From positions 1 through 7,055 of the forward strand of contig CAJOOX010000046.1 of NCBI GenBank assembly GCA_905236195.1: DNA of 7,055 nt, in the 5' to 3' direction. The DNA comes from an uncultured Bacteroidales bacterium. Lineage in GTDB: Bacteria > Bacteroidota > Bacteroidia > Bacteroidales > UBA3663. Positions 5,709 through 7,055 of this stretch are shown piece after piece. The translations under genes and the position numbers were made by a program. The notes under the pieces were generated by a model. It was not told the DNA's origin. It worked only from the letters and a program-made list of their open reading frames with translations, and did no database searches. Positions within the stretch are counted from its first letter, which is position 1. Each line of letters opens with the position of its first letter.

Positions 5709-6953
5709 ATGATTGAAGAACTGTTACTGGCGGCCCGTTCCGCTTCGCTTTCCCTCCTTCGTAAAACCGAAACGGAGATCAATGACGTGTTACTGCAATT
5801 GGCAGATGCCCTGGAAGAAGATATGGCACAGATTCTTGCCGCCAATCAGCAGGATTTGTCGCGTGTGGATAGGACATATGCATTCTACGACCGTCTGCTA
5901 CTGAACGAAGACCGTATTCACGGCATCGCCTCCGACATGCGTAATGTGGCATCGCTGCCCTCTCCCTTGGGCAAAGTGCTGACGGACACAGTTCGTCCCA
6001 ACGGCATGCGCATCCGCAAGGTAAGCGTTCCGTTCGGAGTCATCGGTGTGATTTATGAAGCCCGTCCCAATGTGACGCCAGATGTCTTTTCCCTTTGTCT
6101 GAAAGCCGGATCGGCCTGTGTGCTCAAAGGCGGCAAGGAAGCTGCAGACACAAATGAGGCCATTGTCCGTATAATCCACAGGGTGCTGGGCACAACCGGC
6201 CTTTCGGAGGCGTGCTGTACGCTGCTACCCAACGACCATGAGGCTACCAACGAAATGCTGAATGCCGTGGGAAAGGTCGATCTGGTGATACCGCGCGGTT
6301 CGGCCAGACTGATCAATTTCGTGCGTGACAATTCGCGTATTCCCGTGATTGAAACTGGAGCCGGTGTCTGTCATACCTATTTTGACAAAGATGGCGATCT
6401 GACGAAAGGTGCCGCCATTGTCTATAATGGCAAAACTCGTCGTGTATCGGTCTGCAACGCCCTGGACTGTCTGGTCATTCACCGTCAGCGCCTGAACGAC
6501 CTGCCCGCGTTGGTCGAGAAGATGCAGGAGAAGAATGTCATTATCTTTGCCGACGAGGACGCCTATCAGGCGTTGGAGGGCAAATATCCTGCCCACCTGC
6601 TGGAACATGCTACTCCCGAGCATTTCGGAATGGAGATGCTGGACTATAAGATGGCAATCCGTGCGGTTTCCACGATAGAGGAAGCGCTGGAACACATTGC
6701 CCGCTATTCGTCGAAGCATTCCGAAGCTATTGTCAGCGAAGACGAAGAGGCATTACGGCTGTTCCGGACGATGACAGATGCCGCATGCGTCTATACCAAC
6801 CTGCCTACTTCCTGGACCGACGGAGCCCAGTTCGGATTCGGTGCCGAAATTGGTATTTCCACCCAGAAACTCCATGCGCGCGGTCCGATGGCCCTTCCCG
6901 AAATAACCACCTATAAATATATAATAGAAGGAGACGGACAGGTCAGGGGATAA
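5709..6953 (+). CDS. proA: Glutamate-5-semialdehyde dehydrogenase (gamma-glutamyl phosphate reductase)
   Basis: This 414-residue cytosolic enzyme reduces gamma-glutamyl phosphate with NADPH to glutamate-5-semialdehyde, the second step of proline synthesis. It has the aldehyde-dehydrogenase fold. Visible family motifs are VPFGVIGVIYEARPNVTPD (107-125), LKGGKEA (139-145), DLVIPRGSARLI (191-202), the catalytic cysteine in VCNA (Cys249) and the C-terminal RGPMALPEITTYKY (391-404). Length is typical for ProA (about 415), and the frame is intact from the ATG at 5709 to TAA at 6951-6953. The partner proB (glutamate 5-kinase) is not in the window; it may lie to the right or elsewhere. The gap from nrdG is 71 bases of AT-rich DNA with a possible promoter, so an operon with nrdG is possible but not required. 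No Shine-Dalgarno is visible before the ATG. Confidence 0.97.
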   Translation: MIEELLLAARSASLSLLRKTETEINDVLLQLADALEEDMAQILAANQQDLSRVDRTYAFYDRLLLNEDRIHGIASDMRNVASLPSPLGKVLTDTVRPNGMRIRKVSVPFGVIGVIYEARPNVTPDVFSLCLKAGSACVLKGGKEAADTNEAIVRIIHRVLGTTGLSEACCTLLPNDHEATNEMLNAVGKVDLVIPRGSARLINFVRDNSRIPVIETGAGVCHTYFDKDGDLTKGAAIVYNGKTRRVSVCNALDCLVIHRQRLNDLPALVEKMQEKNVIIFADEDAYQALEGKYPAHLLEHATPEHFGMEMLDYKMAIRAVSTIEEALEHIARYSSKHSEAIVSEDEEALRLFRTMTDAACVYTNLPTSWTDGAQFGFGAEIGISTQKLHARGPMALPEITTYKYIIEGDGQVRG

Positions 6954-6956
6954 GAT

Positions 6957-6985
6957 TCTTCCCGGCCTTACGCCTCTTCCCGGCC
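6957..6985. repeat. Direct repeat TCTTCCCGGCC, two copies 18 bases apart
   Basis: The 11-base word TCTTCCCGGCC occurs at 6957-6967 and again at 6975-6985, immediately after the proA stop. The GC-rich makeup contrasts with the other gaps in this window. The second copy supplies one arm of the structured element that follows. Confidence 0.8.
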
Positions 6986-7026
6986 CTCTCCTGAAGGAAA
7001 GGGGGACTTGCTGAGCAGCACGGGAA
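6977..7026 (+). other. GC-rich branched structure between proA and the next gene
   Basis: Three complementary pairs nest here. CCCTCTCCT (6984-6992) pairs with AGGAAAGGG (6995-7003) with one mismatch and a 2-base gap. TGCTG (7009-7013) pairs with CAGCA (7016-7020). An outer TTCCCG (6977-6982) pairs with CGGGAA (7021-7026), enclosing both. On RNA this could form a three-way junction. No T-run follows, so it is not an obvious Rho-independent terminator. It could be an untranslated-region structure, an intergenic repeat unit, or coincidence. Confidence 0.45.
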
Positions 7027-7039
7027 AGGTAATTTTAAT

Positions 7040-7055
7040 ATGAAATATAAAATAA
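7040..7055 (+). CDS. Possible start of the next gene, cut by window edge
   Basis: An ATG at 7040 opens a frame reading MKYKI to the end of the window, five codons, after an AT-rich stretch (TAATTTTAAT). AAAGG lies about 11 bases upstream. Five codons are far too few to identify a product or to prove that this is a gene. Confidence 0.25.

Noticed and set aside
6225..6719. A 164-codon minus-strand open frame inside proA
   Set aside because: It is antisense to the catalytic half of proA with no start signal or family motif.
1..7055. Mobile element, CRISPR array, tRNA/rRNA or defence system
   Set aside because: No transposase-like frame, regular repeat-spacer pattern, tRNA-like cloverleaf or rRNA motif was seen; nearly all of the window is explained by five housekeeping genes.

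Overview
The window looks like chromosomal DNA from a Bacteroidales-type bacterium (phylum Bacteroidota). This is inferred from the gene order thrA - apgM-like kinase - thrC, from the lack of convincing Shine-Dalgarno sequences before any start, from AT-rich gaps carrying TAnnTTTG-type -7 boxes, and from the recognisable protein sequences. Sampled coding lines are roughly 50-60% G+C by eye, while the gaps between genes are very AT-rich. Genus cannot be settled from this alone.

Left part (1-4945, minus strand, transcribed right to left): a threonine biosynthesis operon. It starts with thrA (bifunctional aspartokinase/homoserine dehydrogenase), followed after 79 bases by a GTG-started alkaline-phosphatase-superfamily protein of the archaeal-type phosphoglycerate mutase family, which is the proposed non-orthologous homoserine kinase. 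Threonine synthase (thrC) follows with a 4-base ATGA overlap and runs off the left edge. Together they supply every step from aspartate to threonine except aspartate-semialdehyde dehydrogenase (asd), which is not in the window.

Middle (4946-5130): a 185-base divergent control region between thrA and nrdG. It holds a 24-bp tandem repeat in the presumed thrA leader, a good minus-strand -7 box, two short inverted repeats that could be operators, and two possible plus-strand -7 boxes for nrdG.

Right part (5131-6953, plus strand): nrdG, a small radical-SAM activase of the anaerobic ribonucleotide reductase, without nrdD beside it, then proA (glutamate-5-semialdehyde dehydrogenase, proline synthesis) after an AT-rich gap of 71 bases. 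The last 102 bases hold a GC-rich, strongly structured stretch and a possible start codon of the next gene.

These are mostly housekeeping amino-acid and nucleotide genes. I see no mobile element, CRISPR array, RNA gene or defence system. The observations most worth checking are the substitute homoserine kinase, the symmetric and repeated motifs in the divergent control region, and the branched structure after proA.
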